64,000 nucleotides of DNA from an uncultured Flavobacteriales bacterium (GCA_903825395.1 CAIKAF010000024.1:1-64000), one strand, 5' to 3'. Counted from the stretch's first letter, positions 26,401 through 37,734 are shown. Notes: a model not told the origin generated them from the letters alone. A program made the numbers and translations.

Positions 26401-26822
26401 CCGTGTATTTGGAGTTTGACCGGATTACTGAGCGCGGGGGAGTCCTTGGCGCCATGGAAACCATGTATCAGCGCGGTAAAATTCAGGAAGAAAGCCTGTA
26501 TTACGAAACATTGAAGCATACCGGGGAATATCCGATTGTGGGGGTAAACACCTTTTTAAGTTCCAAGGGGTCGCCCACGGTTCGGCCGGGCGAGGTAATT
26601 CGTTCCACCACCGAAGAGAAGGAATGGCAAATTAAGACCAAGGAATTCCAGCATGGTTTCCGAGCCGGGCAGGCTGAACAGGCTCTGCAAGCCCTTCAAG
26701 AAGCGGCCATTCAAAATAAAAATATGTTTGAAGTGCTGATGGAAAGTGCCAAAGTGTGTACCCTGGGTCAAATTACCCAGGCCTTATTTGAGGTGGGTGG
26801 TCAGTACCGACGCAACATGTAA
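23436..26822 (+). CDS. icmF: Fused B12-dependent acyl-CoA mutase IcmF
   Basis: This 1128-residue protein has the domain order of IcmF. First comes a B12-binding domain (residues 13-150, with [13 protein letters not shown] and the GGGGG run). Then a MeaI-like G-protein chaperone domain has its P-loop [10 protein letters not shown] near residue 205. A linker follows, and then the mutase barrel (about 540-1128; [19 protein letters not shown]). IcmF rearranges isobutyryl-CoA and n-butyryl-CoA using adenosylcobalamin, and the G domain loads and protects the cofactor. Phe589 in PTRMFAGEG sits where methylmalonyl-CoA mutases have Tyr, which favours isobutyryl-type substrates. No separate mutA/mutB is nearby. 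Several long antisense frames are shadows of its GC-rich codons. A second ATG lies two codons downstream. Confidence 0.93.
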   Translation: MPMETTPYSPKHKIRIVTAAALFDGHDAAINIMRRIIQASGAEVIHLGHDRSVQEVVQTALQEDANAIAMTSYQGGHMEYFTYMYDLLKENGAEHIKIFGGGGGVILPEEIEQLHAHGIERIYSPDDGRALGLQGMINDLLRRCDYAIGESIEQELKEYATGKPSFRCLARLISAAENFGDLHAPQLQPIFNAGEAAQVPVLGITGTGGAGKSSLVDELVRRFLLDFPDKTMAIVSVDPSKRKTGGALLGDRIRMNAINHPRVFMRSMATRQSNLALSRYVKESISILKSAGFDLIILETSGIGQSDTEITEHADYALYVMTPEYGAATQLEKIDMLDFADAIALNKFDKRGALDALRDVRKQYKRNHQLWEADDESLPVLGTIASQFNDPGMNALYRRVMDGLSAKTGAKLNSSLEISREMSEKIYIIPPHRTRYLSEISENNRQYNRWAEQQADMAEKVYAIHQSLEILAAKGQQESETYAALAELRSQLELDLDGRNRQLLEQFPELVERFKQDEFVFQVRGKDIRMATHSLSLSQTRIPKVSSPRYRSWGDQLRWLLQENFPGYFPYTSGVFPFKRDGEDPTRMFAGEGGPERTNRRFHYVSKGLPAARLSTAFDSVTLYGNDPGYRPDIYGKIGNSGVSICCLDDAKKLYSGFDLCAPSTSVSMTINGPAAMLTAFFMNAAIDQQCEKYIHEQGLQAEVQKKIQDVYAAKGQTPPAYHGDLPEGNNGLGLMLLGVTGDEVLPAEVYQRIKDQTVAAVRGTVQADILKEDQAQNTCIFSTEFSLRLMGDMQQYFIWKGVRNFYSVSISGYHIAEAGANPISQLAFTLANGFTYVEYYRSRGMDIDAFAPNLSFFFSNGMDPEYAVLGRVARRIWSKAMKNLYQAQERSQMLKYHIQTSGRSLHAQEIDFNDIRTTLQALYAIYDNCQSLHTNAYDEAITTPTEESVRRAMAIQLIINKELGLAKNENPLQGSFIIEELTDLVEEAVYLEFDRITERGGVLGAMETMYQRGKIQEESLYYETLKHTGEYPIVGVNTFLSSKGSPTVRPGEVIRSTTEEKEWQIKTKEFQHGFRAGQAEQALQALQEAAIQNKNMFEVLMESAKVCTLGQITQALFEVGGQYRRNM

Positions 26823-26844
26823 GGCAAATCCCCGTTCATTCTCG

Positions 26845-26852
26845 TACCTTTA
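26845..26852 (+). promoter_or_regulatory. Possible -7 element for the FKBP gene
   Basis: TACCTTTA is one base off TAnnTTTG and lies 30 bases before the ATG at 26875. No upstream TTG is clear. Confidence 0.35.
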
Positions 26853-26874
26853 CCTAAATTTTTTAAAAAAATAC

Positions 26875-27633
26875 ATGAAATCAAATGCAATTCGGGCCGC
26901 TGCGGTCCTTGTTCTGGCCGGTATCGGCAGCCTGGCAACGGCACAGAAGTTAAGTGGCGACGCCAAAAAGGCGGTTGACGCGCTTTCAAAAAATCAACAA
27001 CCTACCCTTCAAACCTTAGATCAAAAGGTAAGTTATGCAGTGGGCCTTGATGTGCTTCAAAATTTGACTACGGCGGGTCTTCAAGTTGATTTGTTGGCCT
27101 TTTTGCAAGGCGCTATCGATGGGCTTGACACCACCCGCACCAAATTGGTGAAAGAGGGTGAAACCGAAGAGATTTTTGCCCAATTTCAAACAGTCATGAT
27201 GGAACGGCAAAAGAAGCAAGCGGACGCGGCAGCATCTGTAAACATCGAGGCGGGTAAAAAATTCATGGCTGCCGAGAGTGGCAAGCCAGGCATGAACAGC
27301 ACGGAGTCGGGCTTGATGTACGAGGTGGTTAAGCTGGGTGAAGGCCCACGTCCAACGGCCGAATCTACCGTTAAAGTGAATTACGAGGGCACCCTGATTG
27401 ATGGCACTAAGTTCGACAGCAGTTACGATCGCGGTCAGCCGGCCCAATTCCCATTAAGTGGCGTTATTCGCGGCTGGACCGAAGGCTTGCAATTGATGCC
27501 TGTGGGTTCCACCTTCCGTTTCATCATTCCTGCCGATTTGGCTTACGGCAACAATGCGCCTCCCGGTTCAGCCATCAAACCCGGCTCAACGCTGGTATTC
27601 AAAGTAGAATTGTTGGAGATTGTAGCACAGTAA
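26875..27633 (+). CDS. Secreted FKBP-type peptidyl-prolyl isomerase (FkpA/Mip-like)
   Basis: This 252-residue protein has a signal peptide (MKSNAIRAAAVLVLAGIGSL), a helical N-terminal dimerisation region (residues 30-130, with KVSYAVGLDVLQNL as in FkpA/Mip) and a C-terminal FKBP domain. FKBP landmarks include VKVNYEGTLIDGTKFDSSYD, the GVIRGWTEGLQLMPVGS loop and IPADLAYGNNAPPGSAI. It folds proteins in the periplasm. The frame is open upstream into icmF, but the ATG at 26875 gives the signal peptide and is 52 bases after icmF. A strong terminator lies 22 bases after the stop. Confidence 0.92.
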   Translation: MKSNAIRAAAVLVLAGIGSLATAQKLSGDAKKAVDALSKNQQPTLQTLDQKVSYAVGLDVLQNLTTAGLQVDLLAFLQGAIDGLDTTRTKLVKEGETEEIFAQFQTVMMERQKKQADAAASVNIEAGKKFMAAESGKPGMNSTESGLMYEVVKLGEGPRPTAESTVKVNYEGTLIDGTKFDSSYDRGQPAQFPLSGVIRGWTEGLQLMPVGSTFRFIIPADLAYGNNAPPGSAIKPGSTLVFKVELLEIVAQ

Positions 27634-27655
27634 ATCCGAGCCAATCGGTTTGGCA

Positions 27656-27692
27656 GGCGAAAATGGATGAAATTCCATTTTCGCCTTTTTTT
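27656..27692 (+). terminator. Intrinsic terminator of the FKBP gene
   Basis: A perfect 12-base stem GGCGAAAATGGA/TCCATTTTCGCC with a six-base loop is followed by seven T residues. Confidence 0.92.
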
Positions 27693-27716
27693 ATGGTGTT
27701 TGCTCTTGATTTTTAG

Positions 27717-27867
27717 GGCGCCTTTTCCCGCTTTCACCTGTAGTCAGGTGTGCCAAAACCTGCACAGCCAGGCGCCTGCGGTGGCTCCCAAGGTCGCCTC
27801 CTCGCCGCGGCTGTGCCGGGTTTTGGCGGACCTTCCTGCCGGTTCAATCGGGGGCGCGGCGGCACGT
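27717..27867 (-). repeat. Variable-stem hairpin repeat, copy F
   Basis: Same direction as copies C and D. The arms 27751-27769 (TGCCAAAACCTGCACAGCC) and 27809-27827 (GGCTGTGCCGGGTTTTGGC) are complementary apart from one bulge, and enclose the conserved core at 27778-27808, nearly the same as in copy D. The outer blocks GCTTTCACCTGTAGTC and CCGGTTCAATC match copy C. It begins about 25 bases after the FKBP terminator. Confidence 0.8.
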
Positions 27868-27918
27868 TTTAAATTGCCGCTACGCTTTGCCTTTTTGGCG
27901 CTTGGCGAGGATGCAGAT

Positions 27919-28110
27919 TTAGTTTCGCTTATTTTCAAATCGAAGCACAAAAAGGTCTTCCCAGCACAAAAGTTGATAGGAGTTCGATTGTTCAATTAAC
28001 AACTGAACCCGTTTTTTGGCTTGGCGCCATGTATGGGCTTCTTTTTTGTTAATGCCTATTTTCTCAACGTAATAAATGCGGTTGGGCTCCACCACATATT
28101 TAGCCCAAAA
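27919..28110 (-). pseudogene. Open frame without a start: possible gene fragment
   Basis: On the minus strand a frame of about 60 codons ends at a TAA at 27919-27921 and reads ...WAKYVVEPNRIYYVEKIG then NKKEAHTWRQAKKRVQLLIE and LLCWEDLFVLRFENKRN. Its helical, charged composition looks coding, but it has no ATG and overlaps the 3' end of the small gene at 28056-28226 in another frame. It may be the tail of a gene whose front is lost, or a frameshifted extension. Family not recognised. Confidence 0.3.
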
Positions 28111-28226
28111 GCAACTGTTACAACTTCGTAACCTTCTTTGGTTTTTTCATTCAGTATTTTTTCCACTTTTTGTTTTAATGAGTCAGTTGACCACATTGTT
28201 GATTCCTTAATAATTGAATACGTCAT
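28056..28226 (-). CDS. Small DUF4177-like protein
   Basis: This 56-residue protein reads MTYSIIKESTMWSTDSLKQK, then VEKILNEKTKEGYEVVTVAF, and ends PTAFITLRK. The layout fits the DUF4177-type small proteins: an N-terminal strand, a helix, NE-x2-KEGYEVV and a final strand ending in basic residues. These have no known function. The frame continues 22 codons upstream to 28292, but that part is Lys/Thr-rich and not family-like. It stands alone between repeat F and the desaturase gene. Given the length, moderate doubt remains. Confidence 0.45.
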   Translation of the reverse strand: MTYSIIKESTMWSTDSLKQKVEKILNEKTKEGYEVVTVAFGLNMWWSPTAFITLRK

Positions 28227-28452
28227 ATTCGTAGTTTTACTCTTCCTACTCGTCTGGCTTTTCGGTTTCGCCCCGTTTTTAAGAGTGGTCACTGGACTCC
28301 ACGTTCAATTTATCTTCTTGTAAGTCCTGAACGGTAGTCAAGTATGGTCAACGTTACGCTTTAATATTGTTTGTCCGTTCTTCTCTTGTCGGTTAAACTT
28401 GTTCATACCTAAATTCTTGCATTTTTTTCGGGCAAGAAACGCATGAATTCAA

Positions 28453-29586
28453 TTAAGCATGAGCCATTGTGGCAGTCTGAACAACAGACTCCTGAGGAAT
28501 CTGTGTAATCCGCCCTAGGTTTCTTAAATGCCGTCCATGCGTAACCAATGCTTCCCATACAGTTGGAGTGTTTTCATAGGGCAAGCCGAACTCCTCTGCT
28601 GTTTTTCGCACAATGGGAGCTATTTTTCGGTAGTGAATATGGCAGATATGGGGAAATAAATGGTGTTCAATTTGATAGTTTAATCCTCCGGCATACCAGG
28701 AAAACAACCTGTTTTCATTTGCGAAATTGCGGGTAGTACGAATTTGATGTTCGGCGAATGAATAGGGGAGTTCTCCATTTTCTGGGATGGCAACAAAGGC
28801 GGTTTCATCGCTCACATGGGCCGGTTGGAAGACCAAGGCCAGTAAAAATCCGGCAATCAAATGGGCCGTCAAAAATCCCAAAACAATTTGACCAAAACTG
28901 AAATCAGTAAAAATCAAGGGTAGGGCAAAAGAATACACCAAAATCCAAACTTTAGTGAATATCAATATTATCAATTCTTTGGTTTTTGAACCATTTACCT
29001 GATTGATGAGGCCTTCTTTGTCGTACTTCGCAAACCGGAAATAATCCTTTAGCAACACCCAAAACAAGGTCATTAACGAATAAAATGGCCATGCGTACCA
29101 ATGCTGGTAGCGGTGAATGGGTTTAAGGGGGGCATAGGGAGTGAATCGGAACAGCCCCCGGTTATCAATATCCTCGTCGTGCTCCGTAATATTCGTGTAG
29201 GAATGATGAAGCACATTGTGTTGAATCTTCCAATTGAAATTGCTGGCTCCTAAAAAATTTAGAGAGTAACCAATGAACTCGTTTTCTTTTGGATTGGAGG
29301 AATACGCGCCATGGCAGGCATCGTGCATCACCGAAAGCCCTATGCCGGCCAAACCAATTCCAATAACTGCCGAGGCCAACAAGGCCAACCAACCGGATTG
29401 AATGACTCCCGTTAACAGCAACAGGTATGGAGTCAAATATAACAAAAACATAACCAGCGTTTTGCCCCGCATAGCCCAACCGCCGTTCTTGGAAAGGTTG
29501 TTTTCTTTAAAATACTGGTGAACGCGTTTGTTCAATTCGCGCTGAAATCCGATACCTTCCTTTGAAAATCGAAGGTTTGCTTCCAT
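28453..29586 (-). CDS. Front-end type membrane fatty acid desaturase
   Basis: This 377-residue membrane protein has the three histidine boxes of acyl-lipid/acyl-CoA desaturases: HDACH (residues 88-92), HNVLHH (123-128) and QIEHH in GGLNYQIEHHLFPHICH. The QIEHH form of the third box is typical of front-end (delta-6/linoleoyl-CoA-like) desaturases. Four or more hydrophobic segments surround the di-iron site. No fused cytochrome b5 domain is present. It would adjust membrane fluidity by adding double bonds to long acyl chains. It is transcribed alone, divergent from the ABC-F gene. Substrate and position of desaturation cannot be fixed by sequence alone. Confidence 0.9.
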   Translation of the reverse strand: MEANLRFSKEGIGFQRELNKRVHQYFKENNLSKNGGWAMRGKTLVMFLLYLTPYLLLLTGVIQSGWLALLASAVIGIGLAGIGLSVMHDACHGAYSSNPKENEFIGYSLNFLGASNFNWKIQHNVLHHSYTNITEHDEDIDNRGLFRFTPYAPLKPIHRYQHWYAWPFYSLMTLFWVLLKDYFRFAKYDKEGLINQVNGSKTKELIILIFTKVWILVYSFALPLIFTDFSFGQIVLGFLTAHLIAGFLLALVFQPAHVSDETAFVAIPENGELPYSFAEHQIRTTRNFANENRLFSWYAGGLNYQIEHHLFPHICHIHYRKIAPIVRKTAEEFGLPYENTPTVWEALVTHGRHLRNLGRITQIPQESVVQTATMAHA

Positions 29587-29800
29587 ATCTAATCTACTTT
29601 AGACTGCAAGGTACGACAATTCCGCCTACCCTATGCAGGGCAGTTTCATCAACAGTCCTGTTTTAACGATTTGTATGTATTTTCTGAATTGTTCAGGGAG
29701 GAATGGCAGGAAGGAAAAACCAGATGAATCAAAGGGCGGTATTTGAAATAGGGCATGAAAAGCCCTGGCGGTTTTTACCCTTCTTTTCAGGAAAGAAAAC

Positions 29801-29808
29801 TACCTTTG
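29801..29808 (+). promoter_or_regulatory. -7 promoter element for the ABC-F gene
   Basis: TACCTTTG is a full match to TAnnTTTG, 27 bases before the ATG at 29835. The upstream region has TTTTT rather than TTG at the right distance. Confidence 0.5.
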
Positions 29809-29816
29809 CAGCCTAA

Positions 29817-31445
<1,629 letters not shown>

Positions 31446-31493
31446 GTGTCTAATTGCGTTCCTTTCTGTAACTTCGGCCTAAACATCAGATAT

Positions 31494-31889
31494 ATGATTC
31501 GAATTTTTGTTCTTGCCATTGCTCTAAGTTCTGCCCTTTTTGCCTCAGCCCAACATATTCCTCAAGGGGGGGATTCTGAAGCGGATACGGTCGAGATTTT
31601 TATCGAAGGGCCGGTTCTTAAAAAAATTGGGATTTTTCACCATGTGTACATCGACAACTGGGATGATTTGGCCAATTTGCCTTTAGTTAAAACGAAAATC
31701 GACTTGTTGGTAAAAGAATCAGAGGATTGGGTGAAAATTGGGAAGGCGGAAATTTATCGGTTTAAGGAAAAAGATAAAACGGTTGAAATCAAGTTGTTGG
31801 AGGATGTGAAGCCGCCAAAGGGAAGCAGCAATTGGTCATTAGACACCAAATCTAGATTGCGGTTGCTGTGGAAGGAAGTGGTTGAATAG
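31494..31889 (+). CDS. Small secreted protein of unknown function
   Basis: This 131-residue protein has a signal peptide (MIRIFVLAIALSSALFASAQ) and a mature domain rich in charged residues (VKIGKAEIYRFKEKDKTVEI). It contains no cysteines and looks like alternating beta strands. The frame is open back to 31446, directly after the ABC-F stop, but the ATG at 31494 gives a normal signal peptide and is preferred. I do not recognise the family. It may be cotranscribed with the ABC-F gene. Confidence 0.6.
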   Translation: MIRIFVLAIALSSALFASAQHIPQGGDSEADTVEIFIEGPVLKKIGIFHHVYIDNWDDLANLPLVKTKIDLLVKESEDWVKIGKAEIYRFKEKDKTVEIKLLEDVKPPKGSSNWSLDTKSRLRLLWKEVVE

Positions 31890-31949
31890 TCAACTTTTAT
31901 TTCAACAGCATTGTTACCTCATTAGAAGGTTTCAATCCGCCAATTTGAT

Positions 31950-31957
31950 TATTTTCG
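31950..31957 (+). promoter_or_regulatory. Possible -7 element of the sdh operon
   Basis: TATTTTCG fits the TAnnTTCG variant seen before several genes in this window. It is 40 bases before the sdhC start. Confidence 0.4.
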
Positions 31958-31996
31958 CAGTCCATTGATTCGTTGAATTTCGAACTTTAATTAATT

Positions 31997-32698
31997 ATGT
32001 CAGGTAAGACGCAATCGGGCTTAATCAAGTCCTCCATCGGAAAAAAAGTATTTATGGGTCTAACGGGCCTGTTTCTGTGTTTGTTTTTGGCCGGTCATTT
32101 GGCCGGTAATTTGCAGCTTTTGTTGCCCGCCGAGGTTGCCCGCGATCAGTTTAATGCCTATGCCAAGTTCATGACTACCAATCCTGCGGTTAAGGTATTA
32201 TCGTACTTGACTTATTTCAGCATTCTATTCCATGCGGTGGATGGGTTGTATTTGGCATGGCAAAATAAAAAGGCTAGACCTCAGGCCTATTACAAGAAAG
32301 ACGATGCCGCCAATGCCGGCTGGGCCTCAAGGAATATGGCCATTTTAGGCACCTTACTGCTGGTGTTCATTGTTATTCACATGAAATCGTTTTGGTATGA
32401 GATGCATTTTGGCAGTGTGCCCATGTACGCTTCTGTAGAGCATGGTGAACTTAAGGATTTATACACGTTAACTGTTTCTGCCTTTACCCAGTGGTGGTAT
32501 GTGCTTATTTATGTGGTAAGCATGGCGGTGGTAGGATTTCATTTGTGGCATGGATTTGGAAGTGGTTTTCAATCGCTGGGAATGAATCATCCTGCCTATA
32601 CTCCAATTTTGAATGGCTTTGGCAAAGGGTTTGCCGTGGTGGTTTCTGTTTTGTTTGCCATCTTGCCCATTTACATTTACTTGACTTCCCTAAATTAA
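31997..32698 (+). CDS. sdhC: Succinate dehydrogenase cytochrome b subunit
   Basis: This 233-residue membrane protein has five hydrophobic helices and spaced histidines ([32 protein letters not shown]) that suit two b-type haems. This single-subunit, di-haem anchor is the type B form used by Bacteroidota and epsilonproteobacteria, so no sdhD is needed. It carries electrons between menaquinone and the SdhB clusters. It is the first gene of sdhCAB, eight bases before sdhA. Confidence 0.93.
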   Translation: MSGKTQSGLIKSSIGKKVFMGLTGLFLCLFLAGHLAGNLQLLLPAEVARDQFNAYAKFMTTNPAVKVLSYLTYFSILFHAVDGLYLAWQNKKARPQAYYKKDDAANAGWASRNMAILGTLLLVFIVIHMKSFWYEMHFGSVPMYASVEHGELKDLYTLTVSAFTQWWYVLIYVVSMAVVGFHLWHGFGSGFQSLGMNHPAYTPILNGFGKGFAVVVSVLFAILPIYIYLTSLN

Positions 32699-32706
32699 AA
32701 TCGAAT

Positions 32707-34686
32707 ATGTCTGTTTTGAATTCGAAAATTCCGGCCGGACCATTGGCCGACAAATGGAAAAACCATAAGAATTCGATTCGTTTGGTGAATCCAGCCAATA
32801 AGCGCAGCATCGATGTAATTGTTGTGGGCACTGGCTTGGCTGGAGCTTCTGCAGCTGCTTCCTTGGCTGAAATGGGATATAAGGTGAAGGCTTTTTGTTT
32901 CCAGGATAGCCCGCGTAGGGCGCATTCCATTGCTGCCCAAGGCGGAATCAATGCGGCTAAGAATTACCGGAATGACGGCGATTCGGTGCACCGCTTGTTT
33001 TATGATACGATTAAAGGAGGAGATTACCGCAGCCGCGAAGCCAATGTGCACCGCTTGGCTGAGGTGTCCGTAAATATTATTGACCAATGCGTGGCACAAG
33101 GTGTACCCTTTGCCCGTGAGTATGGTGGTTTGCTGGATAATCGCTCGTTCGGTGGAGTTCAGGTTTCCAGGACGTTTTATGCCAAAGGTCAAACCGGGCA
33201 GCAACTTTTATTGGGGGCGTATTCGGCTTTAAGTCGTCAGGTTTCAGTAGGTCAGGTGAAAATGTACCACCGCCATGAAATGCTGGACGTTGTTATGATT
33301 GATGGCAAAGCCCGTGGTATTATTGCCCGAAATTTGGTGACCGGGGAACTGGAAAGGCATAGCGCCCATGCTGTTTTGTTGTGCACCGGAGGGTACGGAA
33401 ACGTATTCTTTTTGTCCACCAACGCTATGGGTTCCAATGTTACAGCCACTTGGAAGGCGCACAGAAAAGGAGCCTATTTTGCCAATCCTTGTTTTACTCA
33501 AATTCACCCGACCTGCATTCCCGTTTCCGGAGATTATCAGTCGAAATTGACCTTAATGTCCGAAAGCCTTCGCAACGACGGCCGCATTTGGGTTCCAAAA
33601 AAACAAAATGACACCCGCCGTCCCGTAGATATTCCTGAAGAAGAACGGGATTATTATTTGGAACGTCGCTATCCGGCCTTTGGCAACTTGGTTCCACGCG
33701 ATGTAGCTTCACGTGCCGCGAAAGAACGTTGCGATGCCGGTTATGGTGTAGGCCAATCTAAAATGGCGGTCTATTTGGATTATGCATCTGCCATTCAACG
33801 GTATGGAACGCTTGAAGCCAATAAATTAGGAGAATCTCAACCCTCGGCTCAACGCATTACTGAATTGGGAACTCAAGTGGTGGCTTCCAAGTACGGTAAC
33901 CTGTTTGAAATGTACGAGAAAATTACGGGCGACAATCCCTATGAAACTCCCATGCGCATTTATCCTGCTGTGCATTACACCATGGGCGGTTTGTGGGTAG
34001 ATTACAACCTGATGAGCAACCTTCCCGGCTTGTTCGTATTGGGCGAAGCCAATTTCTCTGACCACGGGGCAAATCGACTGGGGGCTTCTGCATTGATGCA
34101 AGGGTTGGCCGATGGTTACTTTGTGGTTCCCTATACCCTAGGTGATTATTTGGCAGACGACATTCGCACCGGAAGCATCTCAACCAACGATCCTGCTTTT
34201 GATGAGGCTGAAAAGTCTGTTCAAGACCAAATCAATCGTCTGATGAACATCGGTGGAAGTAAATCGGTGGATTATTTCCATAAGGCCTTAGGCAAAATCA
34301 TGTGGGACAAGTGCGGTATGGCTCGAAGCGAAGAAGGACTTAAACAGGCCATCTCTGAAATTCAGGCTCTGCGTGAAGAATTTTATGCTCAGGTGCGTGT
34401 ACCCGGCTCAGCCAATGAAATGAATCCTGAACTTGAAAAGGCCATCCGCGTGGCTGATTTCTTAGAACTGGGCGAGTTGATGTGCTACGATGCCCTGAAC
34501 AGAAATGAGAGCTGTGGAGGCCACTTCCGCGAAGAGTATCAAACCGAAGATGGCGAAGCCCTTCGAAACGACGAAGAGTATTCTTATGTAGCCGCGTGGG
34601 AATATGGTCATGGTAAGGCCCCCATTTTGCATAAGGAAGATCTGAATTTTGAAAATGTAAAACCCAGCACCCGCTCGTATAAATAA
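32707..34686 (+). CDS. sdhA: Succinate dehydrogenase/fumarate reductase flavoprotein subunit
   Basis: This 659-residue protein has the FAD-binding start [21 protein letters not shown] and the covalent FAD histidine in [18 protein letters not shown]. The substrate-site block is [12 protein letters not shown], and [22 protein letters not shown] is also standard. It oxidises succinate to fumarate on the cytoplasmic side. The frame is open back to 32491 inside sdhC, but the ATG at 32707 gives the usual N-terminus, so it is taken as start. A C-terminal SdhA domain with [11 protein letters not shown] is intact. Confidence 0.96.
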   Translation: MSVLNSKIPAGPLADKWKNHKNSIRLVNPANKRSIDVIVVGTGLAGASAAASLAEMGYKVKAFCFQDSPRRAHSIAAQGGINAAKNYRNDGDSVHRLFYDTIKGGDYRSREANVHRLAEVSVNIIDQCVAQGVPFAREYGGLLDNRSFGGVQVSRTFYAKGQTGQQLLLGAYSALSRQVSVGQVKMYHRHEMLDVVMIDGKARGIIARNLVTGELERHSAHAVLLCTGGYGNVFFLSTNAMGSNVTATWKAHRKGAYFANPCFTQIHPTCIPVSGDYQSKLTLMSESLRNDGRIWVPKKQNDTRRPVDIPEEERDYYLERRYPAFGNLVPRDVASRAAKERCDAGYGVGQSKMAVYLDYASAIQRYGTLEANKLGESQPSAQRITELGTQVVASKYGNLFEMYEKITGDNPYETPMRIYPAVHYTMGGLWVDYNLMSNLPGLFVLGEANFSDHGANRLGASALMQGLADGYFVVPYTLGDYLADDIRTGSISTNDPAFDEAEKSVQDQINRLMNIGGSKSVDYFHKALGKIMWDKCGMARSEEGLKQAISEIQALREEFYAQVRVPGSANEMNPELEKAIRVADFLELGELMCYDALNRNESCGGHFREEYQTEDGEALRNDEEYSYVAAWEYGHGKAPILHKEDLNFENVKPSTRSYK

Positions 34687-34693
34687 GAAGATT

Positions 34694-35455
34694 ATGTCAT
34701 CCAATACCATGCGTTTGAACCTTAAAATCTGGAGGCAAAAAAGTGCTAAAGCCAACGGAAAAATGGTGGACTACACCTTGAACGAGGTGAATCCTGAAAT
34801 GTCGTTCCTGGAAATGATGGACGTGTTGAACCAGCAATTGGTAGAGTGGGGAGATGAACCGGTAGCCTTTGACCACGATTGCCGTGAAGGCATTTGTGGC
34901 ATGTGCTCCATGTTTATCAATGGGCGCGCTCATGGCCCTATGACCGGCACCACAACCTGTCAGTTGCACATGCGTCATTTTAAAGATGGAGATACCATCG
35001 TTATTGAACCATGGCGTGCTGCAGCATTTCCTGTGATTAAAGATTTGATGGTAGATCGCTCGGCCTTTGATCGCATCATTCAGGCCGGTGGTTATGTATC
35101 TGTAAATACGGGCTCTGCTCCCGATGCCAATGCTCTACCCATTCCCAAAGAGAATGCCGACATGGCCTTTGATGCCGCCACATGCATTGGTTGTGGAGCT
35201 TGTGTTGCAACATGCAAAAATGCCTCAGCTATGCTGTTTGTTGGAGCCAAAATAAGTCAATTGTCCTTGCTGCCTCAGGGGCAACCCGAGCGGGAAGAAC
35301 GCGCCATCCGTATGGTAGAGCAAATGGACAAAGAAGGTTTTGGAAATTGTACCAATACGGGTGCTTGTGAAGTTGAGTGTCCGAAGGGCATCTCCATTGA
35401 AAATATTGCCCGCATGAATCGGGAGTATTTGAAAGCAAAAATTGCTCAGAAGTAA
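34694..35455 (+). CDS. sdhB: Succinate dehydrogenase/fumarate reductase iron-sulphur subunit
   Basis: This 253-residue protein binds three clusters. The 2Fe-2S ligands are in [13 protein letters not shown] and the later CQLH. The 4Fe-4S and 3Fe-4S ligands are in [13 protein letters not shown] and in [15 protein letters not shown]. It passes electrons from SdhA to the haem subunit. It starts seven bases after sdhA. Its stop is followed by only eight bases before the convergent rnc gene, with no hairpin terminator visible between them. Confidence 0.96.
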   Translation: MSSNTMRLNLKIWRQKSAKANGKMVDYTLNEVNPEMSFLEMMDVLNQQLVEWGDEPVAFDHDCREGICGMCSMFINGRAHGPMTGTTTCQLHMRHFKDGDTIVIEPWRAAAFPVIKDLMVDRSAFDRIIQAGGYVSVNTGSAPDANALPIPKENADMAFDAATCIGCGACVATCKNASAMLFVGAKISQLSLLPQGQPEREERAIRMVEQMDKEGFGNCTNTGACEVECPKGISIENIARMNREYLKAKIAQK

Positions 35456-35463
35456 TTGCTGGG

Positions 35464-36222
35464 CTAAACGGCCAAATCGGATGTAATGCACAGGTGCCGG
35501 CAGGCCATTTTTGCCGCCATCTGCTGTGCCTTTTTCTTTGAAGTGGCTCGGCCTTTTCCAAGAAGATTTCCGTCTACACGAACTCCCATGGTGTATTCAT
35601 TTCCTTGAGGGGACAAATGTTCTTCCAACAATTCGAAGGTCATTAATACCCGTTCGCGTTGGCAGTGAATCAAAAGGGCGCTTTTGTAATCAAACAGCTC
35701 GGAACCGGGTACCGATCCAAACACCTGGGCTTTAATCAGCTTTTTTCGAATGAATTTTCGGGTTTTTGAAAAGCCTTTATCCAAAAAGATGGCTCCCAAT
35801 AGCGCTTCTAGGGCGTTTCCTTTAACGTCTTCGGGGAGTCGATTAAAATTGAACTTTCCAATAATCAGGTTGGACAGTCCAATTTGGTCTGCGATGCGGT
35901 TTAAGGTACCTCTGTTGACCATGGCCGAACGCATACGGGTAAGCTCCCCCTCCATTTTTTCAGGGTGGTGTTCATAGAGGTATTCGGCCATCACCAAATC
36001 CAGTACGGAATCTCCAAGGTATTCAAGGCGTTCATTGTGCACTATATGTTCCGAGCCTTTCATATAGATGGCGGAACTGTGTGTTATGGCTTGAGCGTAA
36101 TAGCAGAAATTACGGGGTTTAAATCCTAAGATTTCAATCAATCTGGATTTATTTTCGGCACTAAGTTCAGGGATGGAATTGGTGGTGGAGCGTCTTCGAA
36201 AGGGAAGCCAAAACCAATTCAT
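35464..36222 (-). CDS. rnc: Ribonuclease III
   Basis: This 252-residue enzyme has the RNase III signature NERLEYLGDSVLDLV with catalytic acids, a second acidic site ALEALLGAIFLD, and a C-terminal double-stranded RNA-binding domain (residues about 180-250: FDYKSALLIHCQ... GKGRATSKKKAQQMAA). It processes rRNA precursors and structured mRNAs. The frame extends to 36303, overlapping fabF, but the ATG at 36222 lies ten bases after the fabF stop and is preferred. The acpP-fabF-rnc order is widely conserved, so this is an operon. Confidence 0.93.
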   Translation of the reverse strand: MNWFWLPFRRRSTTNSIPELSAENKSRLIEILGFKPRNFCYYAQAITHSSAIYMKGSEHIVHNERLEYLGDSVLDLVMAEYLYEHHPEKMEGELTRMRSAMVNRGTLNRIADQIGLSNLIIGKFNFNRLPEDVKGNALEALLGAIFLDKGFSKTRKFIRKKLIKAQVFGSVPGSELFDYKSALLIHCQRERVLMTFELLEEHLSPQGNEYTMGVRVDGNLLGKGRATSKKKAQQMAAKMACRHLCITSDLAV

Positions 36223-36232
36223 GGATTCAGTA

Positions 36233-37486
36233 TTAATCAAACTTTTTGACGATAACCGAGGCGTTGTGTCCACCAAAACCAAAGGTATTGCATAAGGCAG
36301 CACGAATGTTTCTGTGCTGTGCCGTATGAAATGTAAGGTTTAGATTTGGATCAATTTCTGGATCGTCAGTAAAGTGATTGATTGTAGGAGGCACGATACC
36401 ATGTTGTACTGCAAGGACGCAGGCAATGGTTTCGATGGCTCCGGCGGCACCCAACAAATGTCCTGTCATGGATTTTGTTGAGCTGATGTTCAAATTATAA
36501 GCGTGGTCGCCAAATACTTTTTTAATGGCCACTACTTCTGCAATATCTCCGAGAGGGGTAGAAGTGCCGTGCACATTAATGTAATCTACTTCCTCGGGAT
36601 TCATGCCGGCATCTTGAAGCGCAAGCCGCATAACTCCACTGGCTCCCAACCCTTCTGGGTGCGGAGCAGTAATGTGGTGGGCATCGGCAGAGAAGGCTCC
36701 TCCGGCCAGTTCGGCATAAATATGGGCTCCTCTGGCTTTCGCATGTTCCAGTTCTTCCAAAACTAGTGCTCCGGCGCCTTCTCCTAAAACAAAACCATCC
36801 CGCTCTTTATCAAACGGCCTAGAGGCAGTAGTGGGACTGTCGTTTCGTGTAGAAAGGGCGTGCATGGCGTTAAAACCTCCAATTCCAGCCACATTAACAG
36901 CAGCTTCAGAACCACCGGTAACAATCACATCTGCCCGCCCATCGCGGATGCAGTTGAAGGCATCAATCATGGAATGGGTGCTGGAAGCACAAGCAGAAAC
37001 CGTGGCGAAATTGGGGCCACGGAAGCCAAATTTAATGGAGATGTGTCCGGCAGCGATATCAATAATCACTTTGGGAATAAAGAAGGGATTGAACCGAGGG
37101 GTTCCATCGCCTAGGGCGAATTCAGAAATTTCTTGAATTAAGGTATCAAGCCCTCCAATACCAGAAGCCCAGATGACACCGGCGCGGTCGGGATCAACGG
37201 ATCCTGCCTGAGCAAGACCAGCATCTTCGACGGCTTCGGTGGCACAAATAAGGGCGTATTGAACGAATGAATCCAGCTTGCGGGCTTCTTTGCGGTCAAG
37301 AAACTGCAAGGGATCCAATCCTTTCAGTTCGCAAGCGAACTGAGTTTTAAATTTTGAGGCATCAAATCGAGTAATGGGCGCCGCACCGCTTCGGCCGGAA
37401 CACAATCCCTGCCAATATTCTTCCTTGGTATTTCCAATGGGAGTTAAGGCTCCTAATCCCGTAACAACGACTCTCCGTCCCGCCAT
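36233..37486 (-). CDS. fabF: Beta-ketoacyl-ACP synthase II
   Basis: This 417-residue condensing enzyme carries the Cys-His-His triad: Cys in VSACASSTHSM, His in VHGTSTPLGD and His in MTGHLLGAAGAIE. It extends acyl-ACP with malonyl-ACP in fatty acid synthesis. The frame could start at a TTG (37492), but the ATG at 37486 (MAGRRVVVTGLGALTPIG) is normal. It lies 11 bases after acpP and ten before rnc. Full length, no odd residues. This is the housekeeping paralogue of the divergent condensing enzyme at 39410-40693. Confidence 0.96.
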   Translation of the reverse strand: MAGRRVVVTGLGALTPIGNTKEEYWQGLCSGRSGAAPITRFDASKFKTQFACELKGLDPLQFLDRKEARKLDSFVQYALICATEAVEDAGLAQAGSVDPDRAGVIWASGIGGLDTLIQEISEFALGDGTPRFNPFFIPKVIIDIAAGHISIKFGFRGPNFATVSACASSTHSMIDAFNCIRDGRADVIVTGGSEAAVNVAGIGGFNAMHALSTRNDSPTTASRPFDKERDGFVLGEGAGALVLEELEHAKARGAHIYAELAGGAFSADAHHITAPHPEGLGASGVMRLALQDAGMNPEEVDYINVHGTSTPLGDIAEVVAIKKVFGDHAYNLNISSTKSMTGHLLGAAGAIETIACVLAVQHGIVPPTINHFTDDPEIDPNLNLTFHTAQHRNIRAALCNTFGFGGHNASVIVKKFD

Positions 37487-37497
37487 ACGCAAAAAAA

Positions 37498-37734
37498 TTA
37501 GTTGGCGTTGCTTTCGATATACGAAATGGCCTCTCCAACCGTGCTGATTTTTTCAGCTTGTTCGTCGGGTATGGTAATGTTGAATTCTTTTTCGAATTCC
37601 ATGATGAGCTCAACAGTATCCAAGCTATCGGCACCCAAATCGTCGGTGAATTTGGCCTCAGGTTTTACTTCAGCTTCTTCCACACCGAGCTTGTCAACGA
37701 TGATGGCTTTTACTCTAGCAGCAATTTCGGACAT
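37498..37734 (-). CDS. acpP: Acyl carrier protein
   Basis: This 78-residue acidic protein has the phosphopantetheine attachment site [14 protein letters not shown], where the Ser of DSL carries the prosthetic group. It is the carrier for fatty acid synthesis and the first gene of acpP-fabF-rnc. No other carrier protein is in the window, so it may also serve the polyketide operon 2 kb away. Upstream, the minus strand has TAATTTTG at 37770-37777, a fit to TAnnTTTG. Confidence 0.97.
   Translation of the reverse strand: MSEIAARVKAIIVDKLGVEEAEVKPEAKFTDDLGADSLDTVELIMEFEKEFNITIPDEQAEKISTVGEAISYIESNAN

Noticed and set aside
25533-26519. 328-codon ORF antisense to the icmF mutase domain
   Set aside because: Same reason: no recognisable domain, and the sense strand encodes conserved mutase motifs throughout.
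35225-35561. Minus-strand ORFs over the sdhB/rnc junction
   Set aside because: They are antisense to the SdhB cluster motifs or out of frame with rnc, with no domain support.
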